Below are positions 1-15,300 of a stretch of DNA of 64,000 bases, piece after piece. Position 1 is the stretch's first letter; each line of letters begins with the position of its first letter. This stretch comes from Antedon mediterranea. Lineage: Eukaryota > Echinodermata > Crinoidea > Comatulida > Antedonidae. Under the pieces are notes generated by a model. It was not told where the DNA came from and did no database searches. It saw nothing but the letters and a program-made list of their open reading frames with translations. The stretch lies in contig NC_092673.1 of NCBI RefSeq assembly GCF_964355755.1, forward strand, positions 34,231,648-34,295,647, in the 5' to 3' direction. Made by a program: the position numbers and the translations under genes.

Positions 1-199
1 ATGTTAGAATGTGGTTTTTTTAGACCAATTTCTTTGTGATGGCCGAATGCCCTGTTTGGTAATCTTGGACCATTTTTTCATAAATTACAATTATGTCAAA
101 GAGAGGTCTACTGCAATACAATGTTAAGTTAATACCATGAATTCCACTAAATAGCCAGTGCCCATTCATTGGATGATTGAACTTACCAGTCAGCTGCCT
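1..199. other. NOA1 3' flank or 3' UTR
   Basis: There is no further open coding sequence. On the minus strand the NOA1 stop is followed by a possible 3'-UTR donor at 181-186; I see no poly(A) signal that can be assigned with confidence. Confidence 0.4.
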
Positions 200-387
200 T
201 CACACGTATTGAACCAGTTTATCCACATTCACTCTATAAAATGGTTTGCTTCTTACTAATCTGGTGCCTCTCAGGTTAACAACATATGGCAGTAAGGCTG
301 GAGTGCGCACAATACACCCTAAACCTCCAATAGTGTACGGCCTAAGAACTGCCTCCAGGCCTTGGTTGGGTGTAATTGCTAACCATC
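200..387 (-). CDS. NOA1: NOA1 coding exon 7 and stop
   Basis: The acceptor is ttatttttag. The exon encodes GWLAITPNQGLEAVLRPYTI through ...VDKLVQYV and ends in TGA at 200-202. Fourteen bases beyond the stop lies a perfect donor-like GTAAGT (minus strand, 181-186), so the transcript may be spliced again in the 3' UTR beyond the window edge. Confidence 0.88.
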
Positions 388-3300
388 CTAAAAATAAGAA
401 AAAATAAATATATTTAAAGAAATCAAAGAAACCAATTCCAGATAATTATTTATTTATTTACTTTATGTCTTTAGGCAATGTGGCCAAGGATTACCAATAG
501 TGAATTAATCACTGTCCTATCAGATAGGTGGTAACCCCCCTGATACAGGGGCTATTGTGTGAACCAGTTCACCGGGGTAACCCCCTACTCTTTTTCGAAT
601 AATGAACTGGGTTTCTTTAAAGTACACACAGGTTATAACTGTGTACACTGGACCTACGGTTTATAGTCCCTATCCGAGAAAACGATAAGAGAGATTTGAT
701 TGGATGATGAAGGTGTCCCCTTAATAGAGCTTCAAATGAATCTAACATAGTAAGTACGTTTGTAGTGTAATCTTACTGTACTTGGCCTTCTGAGTGAACA
801 TTTTTTTTTACTGAAGAGGTCACCCAGTATAAAGAACAAATAAATACATTTCTAAAAACTGTACTTGTTTACTCAATTTGAAAAATAACAAATTGACCGC
901 ATTTTACATTAATCAATATTTCATGTTGTTTGCTCTTGTTACTAATAATAGTACTTTTTGCTTTGTTTATGAGAAAATGTCTTTGATCTCAAGAGTGATG
1001 CTGATTAAAATAGTTTATAATGAATTTTTAACTGTAACAACTTGCGTCAACTATCAACACAATGTATTTCTATGTAAAAATACATTTATACAAGGCAGCC
1101 TTTAAAAGATGTATTGTCCCCCTGAAAAATGATTTTTAACATTTTTTGTTGTTGAATATGCCATTTAATGTCACATAACAGTTATCCACTTTGACCAAAT
1201 ATTTATTTACCTGAAAACTGCAATTTAAAGTAAAACATTGTCAAATTGGCTACCAGCCAAATTGATTTTTGGTTTTTAATCATTTATTATGTTATTTTAT
1301 AAGTGAAAACATAATTTGTTTTCGTTTTTTTCTACGGAAGTGATTGACTTTATTAAAACTACAAAATAACATATTCAAAGTCTGATTTAATTGATTGTCA
1401 TTTTTAATGTTTTGGTTACATCTTTTAAATATTCAATTTAAAAAAAAACTATAATCATTTCTTTCTCTTCATTTTCACACAACTAAATCCGTATAAAACA
1501 GCCTTTAATATTTCTATTAAAAAACGATGTGGTGTTGTTACATTTTATCCACTATAATCTATGTCATATATAGAATATAGCTAAAAAACGATGTGGTGTT
1601 GTTACATTTTATCCACTATAATCTATGTCATATATAGAATATAGCTAAAAAACGATGTGGTGTTGTTACATTTTATCCACTATAATCTATGTCATATATA
1701 GAATATAGCTAAAAAACGATGTGGTGTTGTTACATTTTATCCACTATAATCTATGTCATATATAGAATATAGCTAAAAAACGATGTGGTGTTGTTACATT
1801 TTATCCACTATAATCTATGTCATATATAGAATATAGCTAAAAAACGATGTGGTGTTGTTACATTTTATCCACTATAATCTATGTCATATATAGAATATAG
1901 CTAAAAAACGATGTGGTGTTGTTACATTTTATCCACTATAATCTATGTCATATATAGAATATAGCTAAAAAACGATGTGGTGTTGTTACATTTTATCCAC
2001 TATAATCTATGTCATATATAGAATATAGCTAAAAAACGATGTGGTGTTGTTACATTTTATCCACTATAATCTATGTCATATATAGAATATAGCTAAAAAA
2101 CGATGTGGTGTTGTTACATTTTATCCACTATAATCTATGTCATATATAGAATATAGCTTAGTTTTTAATGTTCTTAATTACTATAATAAGTAAAGTCGTT
2201 TCAGTTTTACCAGATATAAATGAACGTCGTCAAAGTTAATATGAACGTTATCTCCAAATTATCGCAATACATAAACATTTATCTGAATTATGCACAATAT
2301 TATAATTTTTATTTTCAGCATAAGACGAACCATTTTTGTCAAAACACCTACATATTTGAATGTTAGGACGTGATACAACGCTTTAGTATCATCCTTTCAA
2401 ATGTCACAAACAAAAAAAAAACCATTTGAAAATGTCAGTTTGAAATATGTGCTTATTTTTAGAAACATCAATCATACTTAAAAATCATTTAAATCTACCT
2501 TGGAACTTAACTTTAAATCTCATAATTAATTTTTGTCCGTATTATTAAAGTCTCATAAACCATAGTGTATTTTTGAAAAAATGACAATTTATAAATTTTG
2601 GAAAATGTTGTTACACAGTATTTGGATGTATCATCCTTTTGTTTATTGAAATTTATCTTCTACTGGTCAAAATAAAAATAAAAACAAAATTGGGTCACTT
2701 TTACTGTTCACTTTACTCACCAGGTAAAGCTAGAATGAAACACAATGATGCAAGGATATGTAATTTGACCAATCACGGTACGATGTATCATCATTCATCA
2801 TGTCATAATTGGTCAAATTACTTTTACCCTTACATCTGGGCATTGTATCCTAGTAAGATCATTTCAAAATTATTCTACTCCAGTTACTGCAGTAACTACA
2901 TTTATTTACAGCAGTAAAATATAGTTTTAGTTTGCTTTTGTAGATGAAGGTGTAGAAGATTATGAGGCAGTACAAACAAAATCTTGCTAAATGATTGCAT
3001 AATCAGGAAACAGTTCTCTGGTCATCATGATGTATACATTTTTTTGGGGAAAGAATATACACTAAATATTCAGTAAATAGAATAACAAAATTCCATTTGA
3101 TAGTGTTAATTATACTTTCTAAAAATATACAGAACCGGCCATTGCACTTTACAATTATAAGCGCAAAATTATATACCTACGTACAACATAATAACCACAA
3201 TAATATACTATGTTGTGTACACACATTTCTATAATCTCCCAACACTCTAAAGATAAACCAGAAGATAGATTCATTGAAGTTTATTATGTGTGAACTATGA

Positions 3301-6300
3301 CATGACATTTACACAAATAGAAATTCATATTGCAATGTGAAATGTTTAGGTGCAAGGAAATCTGGGTGCACAACAAATTAGTATAACGTTTCTGAAAACA
3401 TACTTTATAGAATCAATCAACAGCTTGGTTTTTACCATTTAACATCAGGAGCTAAAAATAGTGAAATCACCTATTGTTATATATTCCCCAAAATATTGAA
3501 GGAATGTTTATGATTTGGATGGTGAGAAGCTGAACACATTTTTGTTTTGTTTTATTTTTAACTCAGCTCTGCCTCTTGCAAAATAGAGCAGTCAATTTTT
3601 CTTCTAATTAAATATTCTCTCCATTCAACGAATACAAAACATTCATTATTTATTTTATAACACACTTACTTTTATTTAATTTATCCATCATAACTCATTG
3701 ACGAATGCTAGGCTGGAAAGCTAGGCCATTAAAAAAGGCAGTGCTCCAACTTTAGACGCGGAGTAGAACAGTTAGATAGAACAGATAGATAAAGTTTATT
3801 TTTCCGAACGCGATCAGTCAATGTTGTGTGGCAAAAATTATCGAAATGTTTTCAGAAAGCTGAATGTTCATTAGTGTGTGCCATTTATCACCATTAGGTA
3901 TCAAGTTTTTGTTAGATAGGGCTAATTCCAATGATATGCGATGCGTAATTGTGTTTTAGCATAAAAAAGCAATCTTATTGAGTGGTATAGTAGCAGCAGT
4001 AGTCAGATATCAGGACACATAATTTGCTGACAAAACAGGCTTGCAACGAAATTAGTAGTTTGAATAGTTTCTACTTATTGCTATAAGAGAAACATTCCGC
4101 AACCAATCAGTAACACATTTCATGAGCACTAGCGCATATTGAACAGCTCGGCAACTAGTTTGTTAGTGTACACAACTTTTGGCTATCCAATAGTAACATT
4201 GTTTGGCTGTACCACTGTAATGTAGATGAATCTATGCACAGGTTAACTGAAGTCAAAATATTTGTTGTCAATAAAGTATTTCAATTTACTTAAATCCTTC
4301 AATTGATGGCCTTTCAAGTGCGTAGTGTAAAAGCAATACTGATTGTGTTCGGCAATATTTTACATATAATCTTTCACGTTTATTCTGATTTATTATTCTT
4401 ATACCTTCACAGCTGGATTTACACGTTTGTCTTCAAAAACTTTTGAAGCATTACATTTCTCGAGTATCAATTATATTTTTCTATCAATCAACTCTTAAGA
4501 TCAAGTTGAAGATTTTCATTTTCAACAAAATTTTTAATTTATCCAACAATTTTTCTTGTTTTACTTCATAAGCGTATTGAGATCTTGCTTATATGAACTA
4601 TATAAGAATTAACTATCATTAATAGCTATTATATCATTATTTAATAAACAGTCACAAAGACAAACCTGCAGAAGCGAACAAAATGTCTGCTGCACTGTGC
4701 TTCTGGTGAATTCCTTTTATAGTGACATCATCACAAGCAACAAGTGGGGCAATCGTCTCTAACCGTTCTGCTCCTCCTGCCGGAACCTTAAGAAAATTAA
4801 ATTAATACAATTCACTTTTGTAATCAAACACAGCAATGGGTCTACTAAAAAAATTTAAATAATGTTTAATGTAATTGGTGAAGCATTTTGTTGCAACTGA
4901 TGCATAAAAGAACAAACAGAATTTTAAAAATGTCAAAGCATACAGAAAAAAAGAAAATATTCAGAATTGTCTGCTACACAAAAGGTTGTTTATCGATTCT
5001 TTAATGAATGTAGATAGATATGGTAAGGTAGGAAGTGGACACGTGTAAATCATGATTAATTTTAAAAATCTTTGTACAACTCTATAATTAAAAAATCAGA
5101 AGTCAAACAACAAATATTGTAGCACTGAAAGGGTTAAAATCACTACTTGTTAGGACGCTTGTTGCATAAAATAATGTTGATTAAAAATCAAAGATGCAAA
5201 TTGAGAATGAAAGAGTTGTAGTGTTTGTTTTTGTCAAAGTATGGCGAAGTCTACTAGACCTGCACATAACAAACAAGCTATACTATATTCTGGATTTATA
5301 AAGTGCCTAATGTTGTAAACCTCTAAGCGCTGTACATATTATTACCTTGGCCATTTTTGGATCAAACATGTTGTAAACATACTCCTATGATGCAGCAGTA
5401 ATCAGCTTTAAGTTGTGTCTTGACCTTAATACGAGGTACCCATTTGTACGCAAGGGATGTGTGGGGTCTGACATAACAACTTTGGCTTTAGACAACATCA
5501 ATTTCTAACACATGCTATCTAAAATTGGAGACTTAGTACTCATAATTTCCTCTCATAATCTCACCAGACATATAATAAAACCACCAAGCAGCTATGCTTG
5601 TTAATTTGCTTTAGTAAATTAAATTTAACAAAGTATTTAGAATACTTCTTACTGATAATACAAAACATATCAAACCTTTAAATGTGGGTGACCAACATTT
5701 TCCTTGTAAAATTCATCTGCATTTTCTGTATCGACTACTCGAACTGGCAGTGTGGGGGCAGCAAACATCGTACAAAATATGGTTTGTATTCCCTGTAATA
5801 GAAGCAATAAAATAAGTAATGGAATAATTTAAAAAATATCTCATCCTGGACTGTTATTGTACTTCACTATCAATGTAATTATTTTTATATTTATTTTGTC
5901 ATTATAATGTAATTTTGTTTCAAATAGTGGAAACGAATTAATTAGTGATATGTGTGGATGACTGCATTTGGATCTGAAAAATATCAATTATAGTGATATT
6001 TTTGTTAATGATATAACAATACTGTATATTATAATTAAAATATTCTAAAACCTTATCATTTCTGTGTTTTATTTTGTATTGTATAATTGCTATGGAGGAA
6101 AATTAATGTCTTTTGAATTGAATTGAATGGTAATTGACCAGTTACAAAATATCAAGTAAAGTGATATGTTTTTAAGGAAAATAGAGCCATTGGTTTATGA
6201 TGACCATCAAGTGGACCATGACAAATAAGGAAAAGGAAAAAAATGATAATGAGTGACGATTTTGTACACTATAATTTAGATATTTTAATTGACTACAGTT

Positions 6301-9300
6301 ATTACTTATATTGATATCATGTGGACAAAAAATGATGATGAATGTTCAAATCTAAATATTTATATGGTAATTGACAGTTGAAAAATATCTAGTACGGTGG
6401 ATTTTTTTTGGAAAAATAGAGCCATTAGATTATGAAGACCATCAAATAAGGATTTTTTTTTTTTTTTTATTTCATTTATTTCAATATCATTATCGCAGCC
6501 TTAGCTGAATTACAAAGATATTTACATTTGTTCAATATTAAAATTTGTAAAAAAAAGGATGAACAATTACATGACAATACAGTATACTATACAGTATACT
6601 ATACAGTATACTATACAGTATACTATACAGTATACTATACAGTATACTATACAGTATACTATTAATCCTTTCGGAAATTAATTGCTCGTTTTACTATATC
6701 AATTATAGAGATATTTTTTAGAAAATAGAGCTATAAGTTTAAGCAACATGATGAGTGCTAATGATATGGTATACTGTAAATACTGTATTTCAATTGACCA
6801 CAGTATATCAATTATTCCTATTCTGGATTAGCAGCAGAATTTCTCTTTACCCTGTCCTGTGACATGATCAAAGGGATTGACTGATATAAGGAGAGTTTAA
6901 TGTTTTTGACACAGATACGACTGACTGCAGACAACGATTAACCAAACAATTCCAATTTATCACTTTATTTACCATGGCACCAATAACCATTTTTTTGGGT
7001 CAACTATGTATTATAAACGAATGAAACAAAAATTACTATACCAGCCAACCAGATTAATATTAAAATCTCTCACATTTGTTAAAAAATGTCTTGCATATTT
7101 CAAGAAGTATAACTTATGACAATTAATTAAGTAATTAAATTATCACTCTAATCATGTCATATTATACTGAATTCCATTAGACTATCAAACGATGCTTTTC
7201 TATACTGGCATGTAAAATTTATTTCAAATTTTGACTATTCTAAATAAAAAACTGCTATACAAATAATAACAGGGAATAGAAATTTAATTTGAGAGAAATA
7301 GAGCAATGGAATAGCATTATGGCCAATTTACACAGACGGCAACGGTAAGTGAGTAGTAAACCGTGTAACTTCTCCCACATAGAATATTTCTGTATCTATC
7401 ATAAGAAGAAACCGCCCGTCCGCTCCGGGTTGTGTGTAAATTGTAATGAGGTATAACATATATTATTACCGTTAATGCTCCTGTGTAAATTGGCTTTTAT
7501 GGACTTAGTTAAAAGAAGATTACCTCTAAATAACTTTACAGAAGATACATATAATCATATTATTTACCTCCGCCAAAGAGGTATATGTAATCGATCGCGT
7601 GTGTTTGTTTGTTTGCAGGATTACTCAAAAAGTAATTATAAGATCTTTACCAAAATGAATATACAGATAGATATGTGGTCAAGGACCATTCCATTAAATT
7701 TTGGGACCATTTGGGACCATGGTCCAAATTCTGGACCACTTTTTAATACATTTTTCAGACCTGCTAGAATTTTTCAAAAGTAACAAGTAAACTGAAATTG
7801 CATTTTTGTACAAGAGGCAAGGGTTATAATTTGTGATTCGTAATTTTAAAAACATAATTTGATTTAATGTACTGTACACCTTTGTTGATGCGAGTAGTTT
7901 AAAAAACCTATTTTGTTTCAAATTCACTCGTTTGATTTTCGCGTTGCTGTTCTATTGTTAGTCAACTGAAGCTATTGTTAATTATTGAAAGGCTTGTTAC
8001 ATAACCATTACACCAAACTCGCATACACATGCTTGTAGTGAAATTAGCCTAAATCACAAAGAGCATTAAGACACACACAAATATATATTTTTCCCTGAGA
8101 TATCTTATGTAGGAGAATTTTACAGTAGGCGGAGGTATGCACTCTCAGAGTGGCTTTCTAGTTTCTAATAGTTTTTTACAACTATATGTATCAATACATT
8201 TCAAGAGTTATAGGCCTGGCAGGCCATGAAATAAATAGTGTTGTTGAAAGAATTCATTAAAATAAGGGAAGTGAATGATTTCAAACGATAAACAAAGTCC
8301 AGGATACGCAGATGTGTTTAATGTTATTCGGAAAAAAAAGGGGTTAAAGGTGCAAGCTATTTGTCTCTTAAGCCCCTTTCTCACAGATGTGCCTGCAATA
8401 TACCGGTACAGTGCTGGCGTCGTGCCGGTATCGTTACCGGCATATACCCATTCTCATCGGACTATCGTGCCGGAAATATAACCGGTATATACCGGCTTTC
8501 TGTGAGAAAGGAGTCGGGCATATTCGGCCAATAAAAAGTCTCTGATAAAATAATTATTGAGGGCGTCCTTTATTGTTATTATTTTTGTCTAGCGATGATA
8601 TGGCGGCGAATGTTAAGTTACAGATTATTATCTTCCTTTATAGCATATTTATGCAATGCATGCTATGTACAGTATATTGTGCATATATTATACAGGTATA
8701 GCAATTAATTTGCCGTCATCGGCAATCTGTAAAACACCTTAGAAGGCTGTAGGCCTACAATTTACAAGGCGACGAAAGGTCAGGCACCAACAAACAAAGA
8801 GCTAATGCCAATATTGAATGGCCTAGCCTAGCGGCCTATAGATTATGCTACAAATTTCTTCTTGTCCCCTTATTTTAAGCAGCTCTCTTATCTCATTATC
8901 CCTCCAGTTCGACATTATTATTGTTAATTGAATTGAATAGGCGCCAAAGTGATACACTTGACCGCACAAGGTGTCAAAGCCTCGACGGGGAACCCCGGAA
9001 TATAACGGCGATACGTTCTCACAGAATGCCCGTCTGGTATTGCGGGGAATATCCCTAGAATATTACTAGGTCTAAAGCAGGTCATGTCGATGCCGGCATG
9101 GTGCCGGCATGATGCCAAGACGACCCGTTCTCACAGAAAACCATACCGGCATGGTAATGGTATATTCCCGCAATATTCCTGGCACACAACTCTGTGAGAA
9201 AGGGGCTTTATTGTCACATGCGAAAGAAAACAAAAACGTTAAAACCAGTCTAAAAATCAAGTTAATAACAATTATTTATGTTATTAGATGACAGTATTTA

Positions 9301-12300
9301 TAAAACGTCAAGGGCGAGTGCTATACATGCTACAAACAATCCCAATAACTTGCTAAATGATATTAATTTTGGACTATGAGAAAATTAAGATTTTACAATG
9401 AAGAATTTTTCATTGATGACCATAAATTAAAAAATGTGTTTCTATAGTTATACAACCCATTGCCATTACTACTGTCACCATATAATGTGCGTACCATTGC
9501 TACAACACGATGTACGCAAATGTGAAAATATGATGCACATACCATTGCCAAAAACTGGACCATACGATGCACATACCATTGACACAACTGTAACATTACG
9601 ATGCACATACTATTGTTACAACTGTCACATTACGATGCACATACTATTGTTACAACTGTCACATTACGATACACATACTATTGCCACAACTGTCACATTA
9701 CGATGCACATACCATTGACACAACTGTAACAATACGATGCACATACTATTGCCACAACTGTCACATTACGATGCACATACCATTGACACAACTGTAACAA
9801 TACGATGCACATACTATTGCCACAACTGTCACATTACGATGCACATACCATTGACACAACTGTAACAATACGATGCACATACTATTGTTACAACTGTAAC
9901 AATACGATGCACATACTATTGTTACAACTGTCACATTACGATGCACATACCATTGACACAACTGTAACAATACGATGCACATACCATTGACACAACTGTA
10001 ACAATACGATGCACATACTATTGTTACAACTGTCACATTACGATACACATACCATTGTTACAACTGTCACATTACGATGCACATACCTTTACCACAACTG
10101 TCACATTACGATACACATACTATTGCCACAACTGTCACATTACGATGCACATACCTTTACCACAACTGTCACATTACGATACACATACTATTGCCACAAC
10201 TGTCACATTACGATGCACATACCTTTACCACAACTGTCACATTACGATACACATACTATTGCCACAACTGTCACATTACGATGCACATACCTTTACCACA
10301 ACTGTCACATTATGATGCACATACTATTACCACAACTGTCACATTACGATGCACATACTATTGCCACAACTTTAACAATACGATGCACATACTGTACTAT
10401 TGTTACAACTGGACAATACAATGCACATACTATTGTTACAACTGGACAATGATGCATGTACAAGTTTTGTTTTTAAAATTCTTCTACTTTATAATGATGA
10501 AGGCTATTGTAATCACATCAGCGGCTTTGAAACAAACACCATCATCATTATTTCCTTTGATTATACATCAAGGGGACAAAATGTTCTGAAGAAATCATGA
10601 TTGCAAACATTCAATGGACCATTAATTTTCTCCTTAAACGATAAAAACAGAGAAATGAAGATCATTTTTTATGCCATTTTTCTTTTCAATTTCAAGATAT
10701 TAAATATAAATTACTTAGGGTGATTAAACCTCTGTTGCAAAATGTTAAATTGTCTAAAGGTATAATTTCAATGCACACTTAAAGCCTTTTTTCCAGACGT
10801 TTCTTTTTGCGATTAAACACTGGATCAACAATCAAATTTATATAAAATCTGGCTGTATGAATATCGTTACCAGCATAAATGTAAAAATATAAAAATTCAA
10901 CTTATTCGGATAGTTAATGAAACAATGTGATGGTATGTGGTTATATATGTGTTCTGTTTTGTTTTATGATCAGAATTAGCTCATTTCCTGGATTGAATAG
11001 GAAAAAATGTGTTTGTGCTTTGAGATGACATTTTCACATTATTTTTAATAAAAAAATATGTTTACACACATTTTCACAATTGATATTTTATATTTGAGCA
11101 ACATCCTATGTTTTATTTTTAATTTATTATAATTTTTTTTTTAAATTAAGCTTTACAGAAAACAATATACAGTAAAGTGTAGTTAATTTGCTGGTTTTCT
11201 TTCAAATAAAATGTTAAATAATTAAATTTTTTAGGTACAATTTACTATCAAGATAATACAGTAATTTGTTTTACATAAAATGTCATTTTGTTGGTCACTT
11301 GCCCATTTCTTTAATATTAAATAATTTAACTCAATTTTGAAGACATATATAATAGATAGACCTATGAGATATATATAAATTGTATTATTTTATAAATTGA
11401 AAGCTCTTAAACTTGTCAATAATTCTCACAGGAACATCTGCTGCAATTTGTATAAAATTGAAAATAGCATTTTATGGTTTTAAAATTCTCGATAGCATTA
11501 CAAAATTTAATTTAATTCGTAATTGTACGTTGATCTATTTTAAATTAATGCAATCCATAACCTACCAATTTCAGGAAAGATAGGCATTTGTTTGTGCCTA
11601 TTGAGATCTGTAAAGGAAGGAACTTCTTAACAATTATCATTTTTAAATTTTTTATTTTCTTGAGGGTCTCAATGATCAGCTTTGCTGAAAAATGAAAAAT
11701 AGTTCAATAAAAATGTTTCTTTTTTATTTACAAGAGATTGATTAAAAATAATGTGAGTACATTGCAATATGTGCTTGACTGTTTCAAAGAAATTTGTTAA
11801 AAAAACAAACCACATGTTTCCAAGAAAGATGATGTTCTAAACAATTACTGAATTTAAAGTATTCTCATCATGAACTTGGTAGATATGAGCACTTTAGTTT
11901 AAGAGAAAAAGTTTGTTGACAGAATTCAGATAGCAAAAACATTTTCATCAACTGATAATCTGAACTTGAGATGATGCTTACAAGGTATGGATGACAACTT
12001 AACGTGAAGTCAAGTTTGGTTACAGACACTCCCGCAGACACTGCAATTCAAATTCATCTGTGATGAAGATGGTCATCTTAATAGATAATAGATTATTAGC
12101 ATACTTCAGGCTCCAATACCTAACCGATGTTTATAACATTGTATATCAAGTAAAACTGACAGGTAAAATACCATTTATATATATATTGATTAGATGCTAT
12201 TGTGCGTTTGGATACAGAAGGCACCAACTTGTCTCCAATTTTGACATAAACTGTTACTTCTCATAAGCTGGCGTAGAACAATTGCATGTAGGGATACATG

Positions 12301-15300
12301 TCAATGTATTTTTAAAAACTACCCATATTAAAATTTATAATATATCAGAATCATTTCAAAAGTAATTTTAAAAGGGTGTCCCAAATGCCGAGTGGTTTGC
12401 TTGAATAAGAAGAACATTTTGGAGCTGGAGGTGATCCCTGGGTTCTGGTGGTAGAACGAGTCTTCTCGGATAAGGACTATAAACCGTAGGTCTAGTGTAC
12501 ACAACTTGCTCGTGTGCACTTTAAAGAACCTAGTACATCTTTCGAGACGAGTCGGGGGTGAAGAGGTCACCCAGTATAAAAATGAACTAACAATAAAAAT
12601 CCAAAACATAGGTTTTGTGCGTACTGTATCTTATTTACTTCTTTTCAGAACCAACAACACACATAAATACAAACATATTAAACTAAGCTACAGTACAAAT
12701 GTTATAAGCCCAACAATACTAAACCTTAACTCACTCCAAATATTGTTAATTAGACTTGCCAGAATTATCTTATACTGTATGCTGATATTAAAACACCTGT
12801 TGATGATCTCATGACATCACTTAATTGGAAACATATAAATCAACGATGGGACCATAATATTCTTATAATGACCTCTAAATGTTTAACAGGTACTGTTCCC
12901 GATTACCTAATTGATTTTATGTTTTTATTGATAATTATCATAATTTAAATAGAAGAAGCAAATCGAAAAACACTTTAGTCTTACCAAAATGGCATAATGA
13001 TTCTGGTAAAAGAACATTTCAATACCGCTCCAGTCAAACTCTGGAATAATCTTTCACCAGCAGCTCTATAAATTCATTAACTTTACATGCAATCATTTAA
13101 AACTGTATTTTTCTCTTGCTTCTTGTGATATTGTATTCTTTAAAAACGTTTTCATAATTTTCCATTTTTATTGTTTATATTTGTAATTTGTAAGTGTTAA
13201 CTGGACTTCAAGGAAGAACAATGTACAAATATTGAATGAATATCCAGAATAAAGGAAGATTTCTATCTATCTATAACTAAAATGATGTATTTTTTAAAAA
13301 TAATGAATCAGAAACAGATCTAATAATTGTTAACATTTGACTGACTACCAGACAGTAGCAATTAATGAATAGAGAATCTAACATAAAATGCTGTAATGTA
13401 TTATTACAGCGGATTGATTTTTGTAAACGAAGGGCATAAATCAATCATGTAGTGTCAGTCTATTAAAAGCTACAAGACAAGTGAATGTAAAACGTAAAAG
13501 ATTAAATTAACAGCTGATGAGGACATTTTGGAAGGAAGAAGAAAGAAAAATCAAATTTGAAATATATATGTTTATCAGAATCTACAAAGACCATCAAACA
13601 CTATCAAACTTTATGTGACAAAAAATGTGATGTGCCCATATATGGACACGATGTCATATTACTACCATATTTGGCACATTTTGTTGTCGTCAAACTAGTT
13701 TGATAGTGTAGACAGAGCTTAATACACCTTTTCATATTGCCCAGAAAAGGGCATCAACACAGACATTTGTATGGTGCATGTCTGAGTGTTTTGCAATGCA
13801 ATGTGAAAGGCGTAAAAATAAGAGAATATGTTTCATGTCACTTCTTTCTGATTGTCTCTCAGTCTCAGTATAGAGATACTATATTATTTTGTATTTATGG
13901 TTTGATGGATGTTAATATAATTGTCTGCTCTGACCGCTTAAGCTTAAAAGTATGCTAGGTAGAATAAGTATCATTTTAGATAGTAACATTTCTAGATACA
14001 AATATTTATTTACCTTGCATAAACTCGTATTTTAGTAGCACTAAATGCTGTGTCTATGTTTGTTGGAATTTGTTTTTATTATTCTTTTACAGCTCTTCAA
14101 CATCAATAAACATAAGAATTTAGTAACTTACATCAAGGGAAATAAGTTAATATAGAATACTTATATTTCTTTATTAAAGCGACACCTAATTATTTGTTCA
14201 AATGAAAAAAACTGCCACAAGTAAATACTATTATGATTCTTACACTCGGTAATGGTTATTGATTATGTCTGAATACAAAATTACCGATTAATTATTGATT
14301 ATGTCTGAATATAAACAATTATTAATTATGATTATTGATTATGCTTGAATACAAATGATTGATTAATAATTATGATAATTGATTATTTCTAAATATACTG
14401 TACATGATCAGACATAATCAATAATCATGTACAGTATATTTAGACATAATCAATTATGTCTGAATACAAATTAATGATTGATTATTAATTTGTATAATGT
14501 TTGAATATAAATGATTTATTAATAAAATTATTGATGTCGGAATACAAATGACTGGTTATTAATTATGTTCACTGAATACACACATCAGACATAATCAAGA
14601 ATTTGTAATTAGAATATTTTTCATTACAAAATTTGTATATGAAAAAAATGTTACAAGATGCGAAAAATGTACAGAACAGCCCTATTTATTTTACCCATTG
14701 TGGGAGACGCTGATTATTTGGGCTAAAGTCAATAGCTGCCAAGTAGTAACACTGTAATGATTCCACTGTATTGAGTCACGTCACAATGGTGTCTATCGCA
14801 ACCATTTTACATTGTCTCTTTAACTAGGTCAACCTGCGTTCAACATGATGCTAAGAAGAACAAATTTTATCACCAGCTATCAATTGTTATTATTCTAATT
14901 CTCACAGTACAGCTTGTCCCATTAACGAAACTAGGAACGAATCATTTATAGATGTTTGTATCCAGAAGACAATCTTATCATACATTTTACTTCAATTTCG
15001 CTCATCTTTGGTAATAAGCTGGCATTAAATTCCATTTGTTCTTTCATTTTTTGTAATCCAATTTTTTGTTTATGACCGACAGTTCTGGTGTTACCATAAC
15101 AAATGCAGTGTATAGAGAATAGTAGAATGAAGATACAAAATAAGCACTGAAAAATGACAATGCTGTGGGTATCAGTGGCTGGATCTCAATGAAGATACAA
15201 AAAAAAAAAGCGAAAAGCTAAATCAAAACGATAAAATAAAACAGCCAGAAAAGTTAGCAAGTGAGCTTTTGGGCAACACTAGCCCTTCATCAATGCAAAT

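Noticed and set aside
878-1105. 75-codon ORF in NOA1 intron 6
   Set aside because: AT-driven composition, antisense to the gene, no family resemblance.
1519-2158. CRISPR-like array
   Set aside because: Units are contiguous and identical with no spacers; eukaryotic intron context.
2639-2917. 92-codon ORF
   Set aside because: Spans a small hairpin; no homologous motif, no splice signals.
7475-7927. Overlapping ORFs on both strands
   Set aside because: They lie inside the dispersed CCTCCGCC repeat and are incidental.
9393-10600. Several overlapping ORFs of 60-170 codons on both strands (histidine/threonine/tyrosine-rich)
   Set aside because: They are translations of the 34-bp minisatellite, whose unit lacks stops; 34 bp shifts frame each unit and no start or splice context exists.
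12328-12609. 93-codon minus-strand ORF
   Set aside because: Antisense to the SINE-like repeat copy 2.
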